The notes under the pieces: generated by a model
The model's input: the letters and a program-made list of their open reading frames with translations, nothing else
Told to the model about the DNA's origin: nothing
Databases searched by the model: none
Assembly: GCA_035566435.1 (NCBI GenBank)
Contig: DATMRF010000062.1
Location: 1-14,047 of the forward strand
Direction: 5' to 3'
Length of the DNA stretch: 14,047 bases
Source: DATMRF01 sp035566435
Lineage (GTDB): Bacteria; Verrucomicrobiota; Verrucomicrobiia; Limisphaerales; UBA8199
In this document: positions 1-5,479 of the stretch, in pieces
How the letters are laid out: each line of letters opens with the position of its first letter
Numbering within the stretch: position 1 is the first letter of the stretch
Made by a program: the position numbers and the translations under genes

Positions 1-295
1 TTCCAGTTGCTCTCCACCCCGTGTCGCCACGGAGCAGTTACTTTCAGTTTCCGGGCGGGAAGCTCCGCCGGGGAGGGACTCTCACCCTCTGTGCGCGCTC
101 GCTCTCAAGCGCACTAGCCGTGGACTTCAGTCCACGGGGGGACGCGCCGATTGACCTTCGCGTCGCGTAGCGACGCCTGAAGCCCTCAACCAGGAATGGC
201 CACAAGAGGGTAGGGCACGCTGTCTCAGTGCGCCGAAGTCCTCGACCGAGAATTGCCACGAGAACACACCGCAGCGGAGCCGTCACCAAGAAACC
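1..295. repeat. Gene-free repeat cluster at the left edge
   Basis: No convincing gene is seen; the open frame on the minus strand is arginine-rich and low-complexity. The stretch holds a 20-bp palindrome at 117-136 (CCGTGGACTTCAGTCCACGG, 9-bp arms around TC) and a short hairpin near 161-177 with 7-bp arms. It also holds an imperfect 25-nt direct repeat (183-207 and 239-263, 19 of 25 identical, each preceded by GAAG). Between the two direct-repeat copies sits a hairpin repeat at 209-234 that recurs at 4868-4893. These are interspersed repeats downstream of the minus-strand glycosyltransferase gene. Any role in transcript ending is inference. Confidence 0.6.
209..234 (+). repeat. Hairpin repeat with GTCTC loop, copy 1
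   Basis: The unit begins GGTAGGG and folds as GGCACGCT / AGTGCGCC around a five-base GTCTC loop, with one A-C mismatch and one G-T wobble. A second copy lies at 4868-4893 with the same loop and a different but complementary stem. It sits between the two halves of an imperfect 25-nt direct repeat. Confidence 0.6.
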
Positions 296-2365
296 TCAAC
301 TACGGATTGCACGGCTAAAACGGATTTCTTTTCTTCTATCCGTGAAATCCGTGGTCAAAACCTTGGCGGACCTGCTCTTTGGCCTCGGATTCCTCAGACC
401 CTTTGCGTCTTTGACTCTATGTGTTCTTTGCATTCTCTCGTCGCAATTCTCACCTCCTTTGCGGCCCGGTCCGCCGTCCCATGTGGCGCGCAACTCGCGC
501 AGGTAGCCCAGACATTCCTCCTCGTGCCAAAACCCCTTGACCCGTTTGTTCCTCAAAGAAGCGTCCCACTTGGCGCCGTTCCGATGCTGAAAAATCCGCC
601 GTCCCTCAAAATCATGCTGGCACATCGTCCCCTCGAGCGATTCAATCGGTGTTTGAACCAGCGCGTAGCGTTGCCTGACCTTCCTGAACGCCAGGTGAAA
701 TGTTTCCTTGTCCCCATGTACATACCGGTAATAGAAGTCGGAATTCTCATTGAACCACATTGCCAGGCAAAGCGCTCGCCAGCAGCGTTCCTTGTCCACC
801 ACCACCTGGCCGGTTTCAAATTCCCTCTCATCCGGCTGGCGCAGACCGCAGCTCTTCCATACGGGCATGGTCTTTGAGGTCTTTGTGAACCCGTGGTCCG
901 GCCAGAAGATCGCCCCTGACTCCCGGTACTCCTCTGTCTCAAACAGGAATTCCGGGTCCGCGACCGCGACATTATCCGCATCCAGCAGCAGCACTTCGCG
1001 AAACGAGCAATGCCGCATCGCGTACGCCTTCAGCTCCCATCCGTGCAGGATGCGCGCCGGATGCCTCGCTCGCACTTTCAAGGCATCAACACATCTCACC
1101 CCCAACGGCTCCAACCGCGCCGCCATCCGCTCATCCATTTCCCGGCGGCCCAGGTGCCAAAGTTCGATCGGCAACCGGCACCCCGCGCGCCTCAACCGCA
1201 TGATGCAAACCCAGGCGCACGGGAAATACCTGACCCCGCCGCCGCAGATCACGATTCCCCGGCCGTCATACCCGCCCGGATACGCCGGAATTGTCTGGAT
1301 GAACCGGTCGCAAGCCATGCCGGCGCTGTGAAGGTTCAACGGCTGCCGGTCGTAATCGTTCCCGGCGCTGGCCGCCACGCCCTGTTCGGTGGCGATTCGC
1401 TGGCGGGGCGTCAGGTATTTCAACTGGCCATCCTGAAAATACAAACTGATCCGGCGGACCACATCCGCCGCGCTGATGAGGTCCATGCAGCGTGGCAGCC
1501 CGTCCACGGCGTTCACGCACAGATGCTCGCGCCGGTCCCGGCTGTCTCCATCCCTCAACCGCGCCGTTCGGTCTTTCCAGCACCCGCCGCTGGCGCAACA
1601 GGGCAGGGCGCCGTTCGTGTGAATGAACTGGTGGTCCGGATAAGCTTCCCAATGGGCCGGCTCGCGGCCGCCGCCAATGACCACGCACGGCCGGTTGGCC
1701 GGCTGGCCCTGCTTGGCTTCGACCGCCGCCGCCAGGTGCATCAGCGATGTTACCGGGCAGAGCACTCCCTGCGCATGATACACCAGCCGCACCAGCTCCC
1801 GGAGCGTCGTCCGCCCGCGCAAGTCGATCACCCCGTTCAACTTCGGGTGGTGATGGCCCTTCTGGCCGACCTGGACAAATTGAAGCTTCCCGCGAAACTG
1901 CTCCACCACCTCCTGGTACCGCTCCGTTTGCCACCACTTGATCGTCACGTCGTACTTGCCGCCCGCCGCCACGATCCAGAACGGCGTGTCCTCCCGGGTG
2001 AACTCGTGCACCTGCGAATACCAAACCTTTTCCTGGTCGTTCAGGTGGATATCTCCCTTGAACGCCGTCGGCTTAATCCCGAGCCGCAGCCGCTCATTCA
2101 GGAATTCAATGAACCCATGCAGACAATGGTACGGCGCCTCATTGCACCGGTTGATCAACGGATACGAACAGTCAATTTCTTCCGCTTCCGGCTCGTCATC
2201 GGCGATCGGCGTGATATGCGGATTGTTCTCCCACAGCTCCGGGCAAACCGTCCGGACGTCCGTGGCAAACTGGCCGGGGTAACAACGGTGCAGATCCCTT
2301 ACCGCCGCCGTCAACATCAGGATATCGCCCGGCGCCAGTCCGCACTTCAGGATCAGTTTCCTCAT
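296..2365 (-). CDS. Two-domain glycosyltransferase: GT9/heptosyltransferase-like plus Mannosyl_trans3-like
   Basis: Predicted cytoplasmic enzyme transferring sugars from activated donors to a cell-surface glycan; donor and acceptor cannot be read from the sequence. From the ATG at 2365 the protein is 689 residues. The N-terminal half (about 1-305) resembles ADP-heptose:LPS heptosyltransferases: it opens MRKLILKCGLAPGDILMLT, has SLMHLAAAV near residue 207 in the place of the family's PMHLAAA motif, then VVIGGGREPAHW. The second half (about 366-630) resembles putative mannosyltransferases (Mannosyl_trans3): GIVICGGGVRYFPCAWV, IELWHLG, HGWELKAYA, then the DxD-bearing LLLDADN near 460, GAIFWPD and ETGQVVVDK. 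The frame is open upstream to 2413, but that extension is a run of Arg/Lys from purine-rich repeat DNA, so I chose the Met that begins the GT9 core. The last 50 or so residues (from about 450 down to 296) are encoded by octamer and other repeats and probably extend a protein that once ended near RELRATWDGG. Family assignment is strong; activity is inferred. Confidence 0.85.
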   Translation of the reverse strand: MRKLILKCGLAPGDILMLTAAVRDLHRCYPGQFATDVRTVCPELWENNPHITPIADDEPEAEEIDCSYPLINRCNEAPYHCLHGFIEFLNERLRLGIKPTAFKGDIHLNDQEKVWYSQVHEFTREDTPFWIVAAGGKYDVTIKWWQTERYQEVVEQFRGKLQFVQVGQKGHHHPKLNGVIDLRGRTTLRELVRLVYHAQGVLCPVTSLMHLAAAVEAKQGQPANRPCVVIGGGREPAHWEAYPDHQFIHTNGALPCCASGGCWKDRTARLRDGDSRDRREHLCVNAVDGLPRCMDLISAADVVRRISLYFQDGQLKYLTPRQRIATEQGVAASAGNDYDRQPLNLHSAGMACDRFIQTIPAYPGGYDGRGIVICGGGVRYFPCAWVCIMRLRRAGCRLPIELWHLGRREMDERMAARLEPLGVRCVDALKVRARHPARILHGWELKAYAMRHCSFREVLLLDADNVAVADPEFLFETEEYRESGAIFWPDHGFTKTSKTMPVWKSCGLRQPDEREFETGQVVVDKERCWRALCLAMWFNENSDFYYRYVHGDKETFHLAFRKVRQRYALVQTPIESLEGTMCQHDFEGRRIFQHRNGAKWDASLRNKRVKGFWHEEECLGYLRELRATWDGGPGRKGGENCDERMQRTHRVKDAKGLRNPRPKSRSAKVLTTDFTDRRKEIRFSRAIRS
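401..424 (+). repeat. Degenerate CTTTGCGT octamer run inside the glycosyltransferase 3' end
   Basis: CTTTGCGT, CTTTGACT and CTATGTGT stand in a row on the plus strand, followed by a TCTTTGCAT remnant. The same octamer family is found better preserved at 2536-2567 beyond the other end of the gene. Here it is translated on the minus strand as part of the C-terminal tail (QRTHRVKDAKG), a peptide style typical of repeat read-through. Confidence 0.55.
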
Positions 2366-2395
2366 CCGCACTCTCATCCTCGTCCTCTTTCTCTT

Positions 2396-2487
2396 CCTCT
2401 TCCTCATCGTCATCCTCGTAATCGATCCGCCTTTCCCGTTTCGTCTTCAGCTCGATCACGATTACGAGGACGACGACGAGGACGAGC
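2396..2487 (-). promoter_or_regulatory. Long inverted repeat in the leader of the glycosyltransferase gene
   Basis: Arms 2396-2424 and 2459-2487 pair at 25 of 29 positions around a 34-nt loop. The arms are purine-rich on one strand (CGATTACGAGGA followed by GA-rich steps) and pyrimidine-rich on the other. The structure would lie 30 nt upstream of the chosen ATG at 2365, with a GGA/GAA-rich run (2366-2395) between them that could supply a ribosome-binding site. It may be a leader hairpin or just another interspersed repeat; the related TCGTCGTCGTCCTCG string at about 4329-4343 favours the repeat reading. Confidence 0.45.
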
Positions 2488-2535
2488 ACGAACAGCAAGG
2501 TGTCACGGGTCCCTCGCGGCCCTGCCGCGTCAGCC

Positions 2536-2567
2536 CTTTGCGTCTTTGCCTCTTTGCGCCTTTGCGT
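2536..2567 (+). repeat. Tandem CTTTGCGT octamers
   Basis: Four consecutive octamers, CTTTGCGT, CTTTGCCT, CTTTGCGC and CTTTGCGT, with a further CTTTGCGT at 2582-2589. The minus-strand translation reads AKAQRGKDAK, a peptide that recurs in bacterial database entries produced from such repeats. Related to the degenerate run at 401-424. Confidence 0.7.
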
Positions 2568-2874
2568 TAATCCCCTCGCGCCTTTGCGTCAACCCCTTCG
2601 CCAAATCACTCCACCCGCCCGGGTCACACTTTGCGAGCTGCCCCCATTGGACTCTGGGTGATCGGGTCCGGGCTGAAGCTGGGACTTGGCGATGGCGCCG
2701 TGGCGTCAAATGCTGTGAGAGTCCGCCGGGCAGGCGGCGCCGGTTTCGGACTATAGCCTGGTTCGAGTTTTGGTTTGCCCGCTGATTGCTTTTTCTTAGC
2801 CATATTTGTGTCTGTTTCGGTCCGTGTTTCCTCAACCTTGAAACCAATGCCCTAAAACGTCAATCCCGCTCACA

Positions 2875-2975
2875 GGGCGGGGACGGCCACGTCCCCGTGC
2901 ATGCGAACAGTTGACCGCTCTCCCCCGCATCAGTCGGGGCGGGGACGGCCACGTCCCCGTGCATAGGAACAGTTG
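2875..2975 (+). repeat. Pair of 39-nt direct repeats with internal palindrome
   Basis: Copies at 2875-2913 and 2937-2975 differ at two positions only (CATGCGAAC against CATAGGAAC). Each contains GGGGACGGCCACGTCCCC, which folds with 7-bp arms around GCCA, and ends in ACAGTTG. Period 62 nt. Near identity suggests recent duplication or ongoing homogenisation. Confidence 0.8.
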
Positions 2976-3060
2976 TAGGCTGAAAGTTGCAACTTGACGC
3001 CCCTCAGCGCAACCAACCCGCACCCTTCAACCTGCAACTTGGAACCGCAAAACCACGTCT

Positions 3061-3513
3061 TCACGCACACCCGTACCCCTCCTGCCTCATTCGCGCCGAC
3101 AACTTCCTCAGTATGTCCCGCTCGACCTCACGCATCGGCCGCATCGCCGCGAACTCGTTCTCCACCCTGTTCGTTTTCGGGCGAAACACCCACGCCGGCC
3201 ACGTTTGCCATTTGGTTTTGTTTTCTGCTTTCATAGTCACAGAGCCTGTTTGCAAATCCGCGTTGTTTGTGGGAGACGACATGAGGAGAATCGGAGGCGC
3301 AAAACCGCTGGTCTGAGGCCCAGGAACGATTTGGTAGGGACGCGTTCCACCCGCGTCCCCATTCTTACGCAAGAGGTCAGGGACGCCGGTGGAACGCGTC
3401 CCTACCGCTCGTCGGCAGCCGCTGATCTCGCCCCAGCTCGGGATTTCCACCCTCGGTTTGAGACTCCTGACGTCCTCTCCTGCAACTTTCAAAGACGCTT
3501 TCATATCGTTCAT
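3061..3513 (-). CDS. Unrecognised ORF downstream of the sigma factor, first half made of repeats
   Basis: No known family. The ATG at 3513 follows the sigma-factor stop by 13 nt and has a GGGGCGGAAG ribosome-binding-like run before it, so the two look like one operon. The 150-residue frame has two parts. Residues about 10-90 are translated from two families of interspersed repeats arranged as a mirror nest (3270-3483), with GEDVRSLKP and GTRSTGVP as repeat-derived peptides. Residues 94-150, beginning at an internal ATG (3234), look like ordinary protein: MKAENKTKWQTWPAWVF, then a charged probable helix with VERDILRKLSARMRQEG. Either a short gene starts at 3234, or an older gene was split by repeat insertion and the frame survived. 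No membrane segment or anti-sigma motif is visible, so a role with the sigma factor rests on position only. Confidence 0.4.
   Translation of the reverse strand: MNDMKASLKVAGEDVRSLKPRVEIPSWGEISGCRRAVGTRSTGVPDLLRKNGDAGGTRPYQIVPGPQTSGFAPPILLMSSPTNNADLQTGSVTMKAENKTKWQTWPAWVFRPKTNRVENEFAAMRPMREVERDILRKLSARMRQEGYGCA
3270..3483. repeat. Mirror-image nest of two repeat families
   Basis: Inner arms 3333-3359 and 3380-3406 are inverted copies of a 27-nt unit (begins GGTAGGGACGCGTTCCACC) matching at 26 of 27 positions around a 20-nt loop. Outside them stand inverted copies of a second unit whose core is GGAGACGACGTGAGGAG: a worn copy from about 3271 to 3288 and the opposite-strand copy at about 3453-3483, matching at 14 of 17 core positions. 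The outer unit has two direct, well-kept copies at 4232-4305. The order A-B-B'-A' resembles a composite REPIN-like element. Confidence 0.75.
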
Positions 3514-3526
3514 CCATCTTCCGCCC

Positions 3527-4219
3527 CTACAACGGTCTGGTCCGCAAATACTCGATTTCCTGCTTAATCAAACGGCTGATCCGGTGTTTGATCAGGTACA
3601 CCCGGCCACGGTTCGTCCTGAAGGTTTGGGCCACCTTCGCTACGGGCCACTGCTTCATGGCAACGCAGTCAAAAATCTGGTAATGCCTCGCATCCACCTT
3701 GTTCTTTACCCGCTGGGTTGCCGCTTCGATCAGGTTCTGCTCCCATTCTTCATCCCACAACTCCTCCAGGCCAAACCCGGCCGGATCGGGCACTCGGTCG
3801 ATGGTCGAGGTCCTGGTCGCGGTGTCAGTCCTGGCGCGCTTTACCAGCGGTTCCCGCTTTTGCAATTGATCGCTGATCCGCCGCGTCGTCACCCGCAACA
3901 GCCACGAGTTAAATGAACCCTTCTCCGGGTCATACCGAAAGTTGGGGATGCTCCGCGACACCGAGATGACCGTTTCCTGCACCACGTCCTGCGCCTCGGC
4001 ATCCGTCAGGCCGGCTTTAATCGCCGCCTTGTAGATCAATTTCCAATAGGTGTCGAAAAAGAGCTTCCAGCTTTGCTGGTCGTTCCAGTCCTTCAACCGG
4101 CTGAGCAGCGATTGCCGGGTCGGAATCAGGCCGTCGCCTTCGTTGATGCGCGCGTCATTCACGAAATTCTCTATCAGTATATTCGCCGGAAACCGGGCGG
4201 ATCTTTCAACAAAATTCAA
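3527..4219 (-). CDS. ECF-like sigma-70 family RNA polymerase sigma factor
   Basis: Predicted alternative sigma factor that would bind core RNA polymerase and direct it to a specific promoter set. Region 2 lies at about 34-120: SLLSRLKDWNDQQSWKLFFD, YWKLIYKAAIKAGLTDAEA, QDVVQETVISVSR, FRYDPEKGSFNSWLLRVTTR. Region 4 lies at about 165-225, with the helix-turn-helix in WPVAKVAQTFRTNRGRVYLI followed by a basic helix. The frame opens with TTG at 4219 (230 residues), inside one arm of an inverted repeat and directly beside repeat copies. Starts at GTG 4162 or CTG 4129, just before IPTRQSLLSRL, would fit the usual family length of about 200 better, so the true start is uncertain. The next ORF begins 13 nt after the stop. 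No anti-sigma gene is recognisable nearby. Confidence 0.85.
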   Translation of the reverse strand: MNFVERSARFPANILIENFVNDARINEGDGLIPTRQSLLSRLKDWNDQQSWKLFFDTYWKLIYKAAIKAGLTDAEAQDVVQETVISVSRSIPNFRYDPEKGSFNSWLLRVTTRRISDQLQKREPLVKRARTDTATRTSTIDRVPDPAGFGLEELWDEEWEQNLIEAATQRVKNKVDARHYQIFDCVAMKQWPVAKVAQTFRTNRGRVYLIKHRISRLIKQEIEYLRTRPL

Positions 4220-4231
4220 AAATCTTTTATT

Positions 4232-4305
4232 GTAGGAGACGACGTAAGGAGTCTCAAACCTCCCGTGGCCGTGTAGGAGACGACGTGAGGAGTCTCAAAC
4301 CTCCC
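4232..4305 (+). repeat. Two tandem copies of the GGAGACGACGTGAGGAG repeat
   Basis: Copies at about 4232-4264 and 4273-4305 begin GTAGGAGACGACGT and end TCTCAAACCTCCC, differing at one position over 33 nt with a period of 41. Single and opposite-strand copies form the outer arms of the nest at 3270-3483. They lie immediately upstream of the sigma-factor frame. Confidence 0.75.
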
Positions 4306-4357
4306 ATCTATCCGTGCCCATCTGCACTCGTCGTCGTCCTCGTTCTCGATCCGTGTG

Positions 4358-4384
4358 TTTCGCGTATTTCGCGTATTTCGCGTT
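4358..4384 (+). repeat. Threefold 9-bp tandem repeat TTTCGCGTA
   Basis: TTTCGCGTA occurs twice followed by TTTCGCGTT, without gaps. Minus-strand translation gives a NTRNTRNTR run. Confidence 0.8.
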
Positions 4385-4397
4385 GCCCAGCGGTTGT

Positions 4398-4441
4398 TTT
4401 GAGTCGCGGCGCAAGCCGCGCCAGGCCATCTGCGACTCAAA
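4398..4441. repeat. 10-bp inverted repeat with inner stem
   Basis: TTTGAGTCGC and GCGACTCAAA form perfect 10-bp arms around 24 nt that contain a smaller GCGGC-GCAA-GCCGC hairpin. No run of T follows closely, so it is not a typical intrinsic terminator. Confidence 0.6.
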
Positions 4442-4620
4442 GTCAAACTATCTTTTCTAAACTGCAGATTGTTGAAAGATCGACCCCTTTTTTCCCGAAT
4501 ATCCTCTAGCGAGATGAAATGCATGACGAACCACCGGCAGCAAAACGACGACGTCCAGCGGTTGGGCTTGGTCCGAATGCTTCATCCCCACGAGAACCTG
4601 GTGGCAGCAGCGGCCGTAGC

Positions 4621-4705
4621 GCAGGCTTCCAAGCCTGCCGTATCGCCGACTTCCAAGTCGGCACTGCGTCGAACCCGAGCGGGCTCAGCAGGTTTGGAAA
4701 CCTGC
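4621..4705. repeat. Cluster of three 18-bp REP-like palindromes
   Basis: Three palindromes with 8-bp arms and a 2-nt centre: GCAGGCTTCCAAGCCTGC (4621-4638), GCCGACTTCCAAGTCGGC (4645-4662) and GCAGGTTTGGAAACCTGC (4688-4705). The first two share the centre TTCCAA and the third has TTGGAA, that is, the opposite orientation. Arms differ between copies but stay self-complementary. They lie 0.8 kb upstream of a REP-associated transposase gene, as expected of its substrates. Confidence 0.8.
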
Positions 4706-4825
4706 GCCTCACTCGGCAGCCGGCTCGCTCCACGCAATGACTTTAACCTGCGGGTTGTGCCAAGAGGTGACGGTTCGCTGCCCGGCCAGATGGACCTGGG
4801 CGGCTTGTAACAGGGGGAAGGCGAA

Positions 4826-4855
4826 GCTGCTGCCCGGGAGCATCCGGGCAGCAGC
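4826..4855. repeat. Strong 12-bp-stem hairpin
   Basis: GCTGCTGCCCGG and CCGGGCAGCAGC pair perfectly around the 6-nt loop GAGCAT. CCTTCTC follows rather than a T run. No gene end lies close on either strand, so it is more likely part of a repeat than a terminator. Confidence 0.7.
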
Positions 4856-4867
4856 CCTTCTCACGAT

Positions 4868-4893
4868 GGTAGGGCGCGTTGTCTCAACGCGCC
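4868..4893 (+). repeat. Hairpin repeat with GTCTC loop, copy 2
   Basis: Starts GGTAGGG and folds as GGCGCGTT / AACGCGCC around GTCTC. Same family as 209-234, with a compensating T-A to C-G difference in the stem between the copies. Confidence 0.7.
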
Positions 4894-5025
4894 GCTCGCC
4901 GGGCCGCGGGGCCTCGCGCGGCGGGAATTTTTGCGGGCGATATGGAAAAACCAAGCGCGGGCTTGATGGTCCGGACGCCTCCGGCGACGCGAGTCGCCGT
5001 GGCGTTCGACCCGAAAGGAATCAAA

Positions 5026-5268
5026 ATGAGTGCTAAGCTAATAAATGGTGGACACCAGGGTGCCACGCTCACAGCAACGCCGGCGATTGCCAGCGCCCGC
5101 CCGCGCCTCGACGTCCCGCCCATAGTCCAATTCCCCAAACGGTTCCCGTTCTCGGCCCCGGCCAACGGCCGTTTTAATCCCGGCGCACGCTGGCTCGAGT
5201 TCCACCTCGACGGCCCCTGGTTCAAAAAACCTAAACCCGTCCGCCTGGACCGAGGCAGCCCCCTGTAG
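5026..5268 (+). CDS. Small hypothetical protein, 80 residues
   Basis: I do not recognise a family. The ATG at 5026 is preceded by AAGGAATCAAA, the best ribosome-binding site in this part of the window, which is why I prefer it over an in-frame ATG at 4942. The product is proline- and basic-rich with no signal peptide or membrane segment; the last third (GARWLEFHLDGPWFKKPKP) looks protein-like. It stands alone between repeat clusters and the transposase remnant. It may be a real small gene, the end of a decayed larger one, or a chance frame. Confidence 0.35.
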   Translation: MSAKLINGGHQGATLTATPAIASARPRLDVPPIVQFPKRFPFSAPANGRFNPGARWLEFHLDGPWFKKPKPVRLDRGSPL

Positions 5269-5479
5269 CCTGAATATTTCGCAGAGCGCGACCAATCTCC
5301 TTAACACCGGCGCTTTAGCCCGGTGGATGGCTGGATTCTTGCAAAGGGGTCAGTTGCACAGATTGCCAGATTTGCTCCTTTCAAGCCTGGCGAGCACCTC
5401 AAAATCAGCATGGCTGCTCTTGCTCGCCGAGTCATTAAGTATATTGACAATGTTCCGGCGCTGATCCATCCTCCCCGGC
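5269..5479 (+). other. Leader of the transposase gene, with a candidate element end
   Basis: An imperfect palindrome lies at 5305-5325 (CACCGGCGC-TTTA-GCCCGGTG, one unpaired base). AAAGGGGTCAGTTG at 5343-5356 resembles the GGGGTC-type string often seen ahead of Y1 transposase genes, and AAGGGGTC recurs at 13056-13075. TTGACA occurs about 30 nt before the ATG, but no matching -10 box follows. The ATG at 5480 lacks a ribosome-binding site. Confidence 0.4.

Larger units (their letters stand above)
2488..3060. other. Repeat-filled non-coding stretch between the glycosyltransferase and the sigma-factor operon
   Basis: No supported gene. Contents from left to right: octamer run (2536-2567), an unremarkable stretch to about 2870, two 39-nt direct repeats (2875-2913, 2937-2975), then short echoes of a GTTGCAACTT / TGCAACTTGG string around 2985-3043. 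Open frames here on either strand are arginine- and proline-rich and antisense to repeats. Confidence 0.6.
4200..4481. repeat. Segment bounded by a perfect 13-bp inverted repeat
   Basis: GATCTTTCAACAA near 4200-4212 and its exact reverse complement TTGTTGAAAGATC at 4469-4481 enclose about 255 bp made almost wholly of repeats. No target-site duplication is evident outside the arms. The left arm overlaps the first codons of the longest sigma-factor frame. It could be a small non-autonomous element or a chance of repeat arrangement. Confidence 0.45.
4306..5025. other. Repeat-rich stretch without a supported gene
   Basis: Contents in order: TCGTCGTCGTCCTCG string, 9-bp tandem (4358-4384), 10-bp inverted repeat (4398-4441), about 170 nt without obvious structure, three 18-bp palindromes (4621-4705), a 12-bp-stem hairpin (4826-4855) and a GTCTC-loop hairpin (4868-4893). 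Open frames on both strands read through the palindromes as peptides such as PTWKSAIRQAWKPALR, typical of repeat translation rather than of real proteins. Confidence 0.6.

Noticed and set aside
2196..2498. Minus-strand frame with a run of Asp/Glu
   Set aside because: It overlaps the start of the glycosyltransferase in another frame and consists of GA-rich repeat DNA; no separate gene is needed.
1010..2785. A 591-codon plus-strand open frame
   Set aside because: It is antisense to the glycosyltransferase, rich in Arg, Pro and His, and shows no domain; high GC on the opposite strand explains its length.
4621..4705. CRISPR array
   Set aside because: The three palindromes differ in arm sequence, are unevenly spaced (24 and 43 nt) and have no cas genes nearby.
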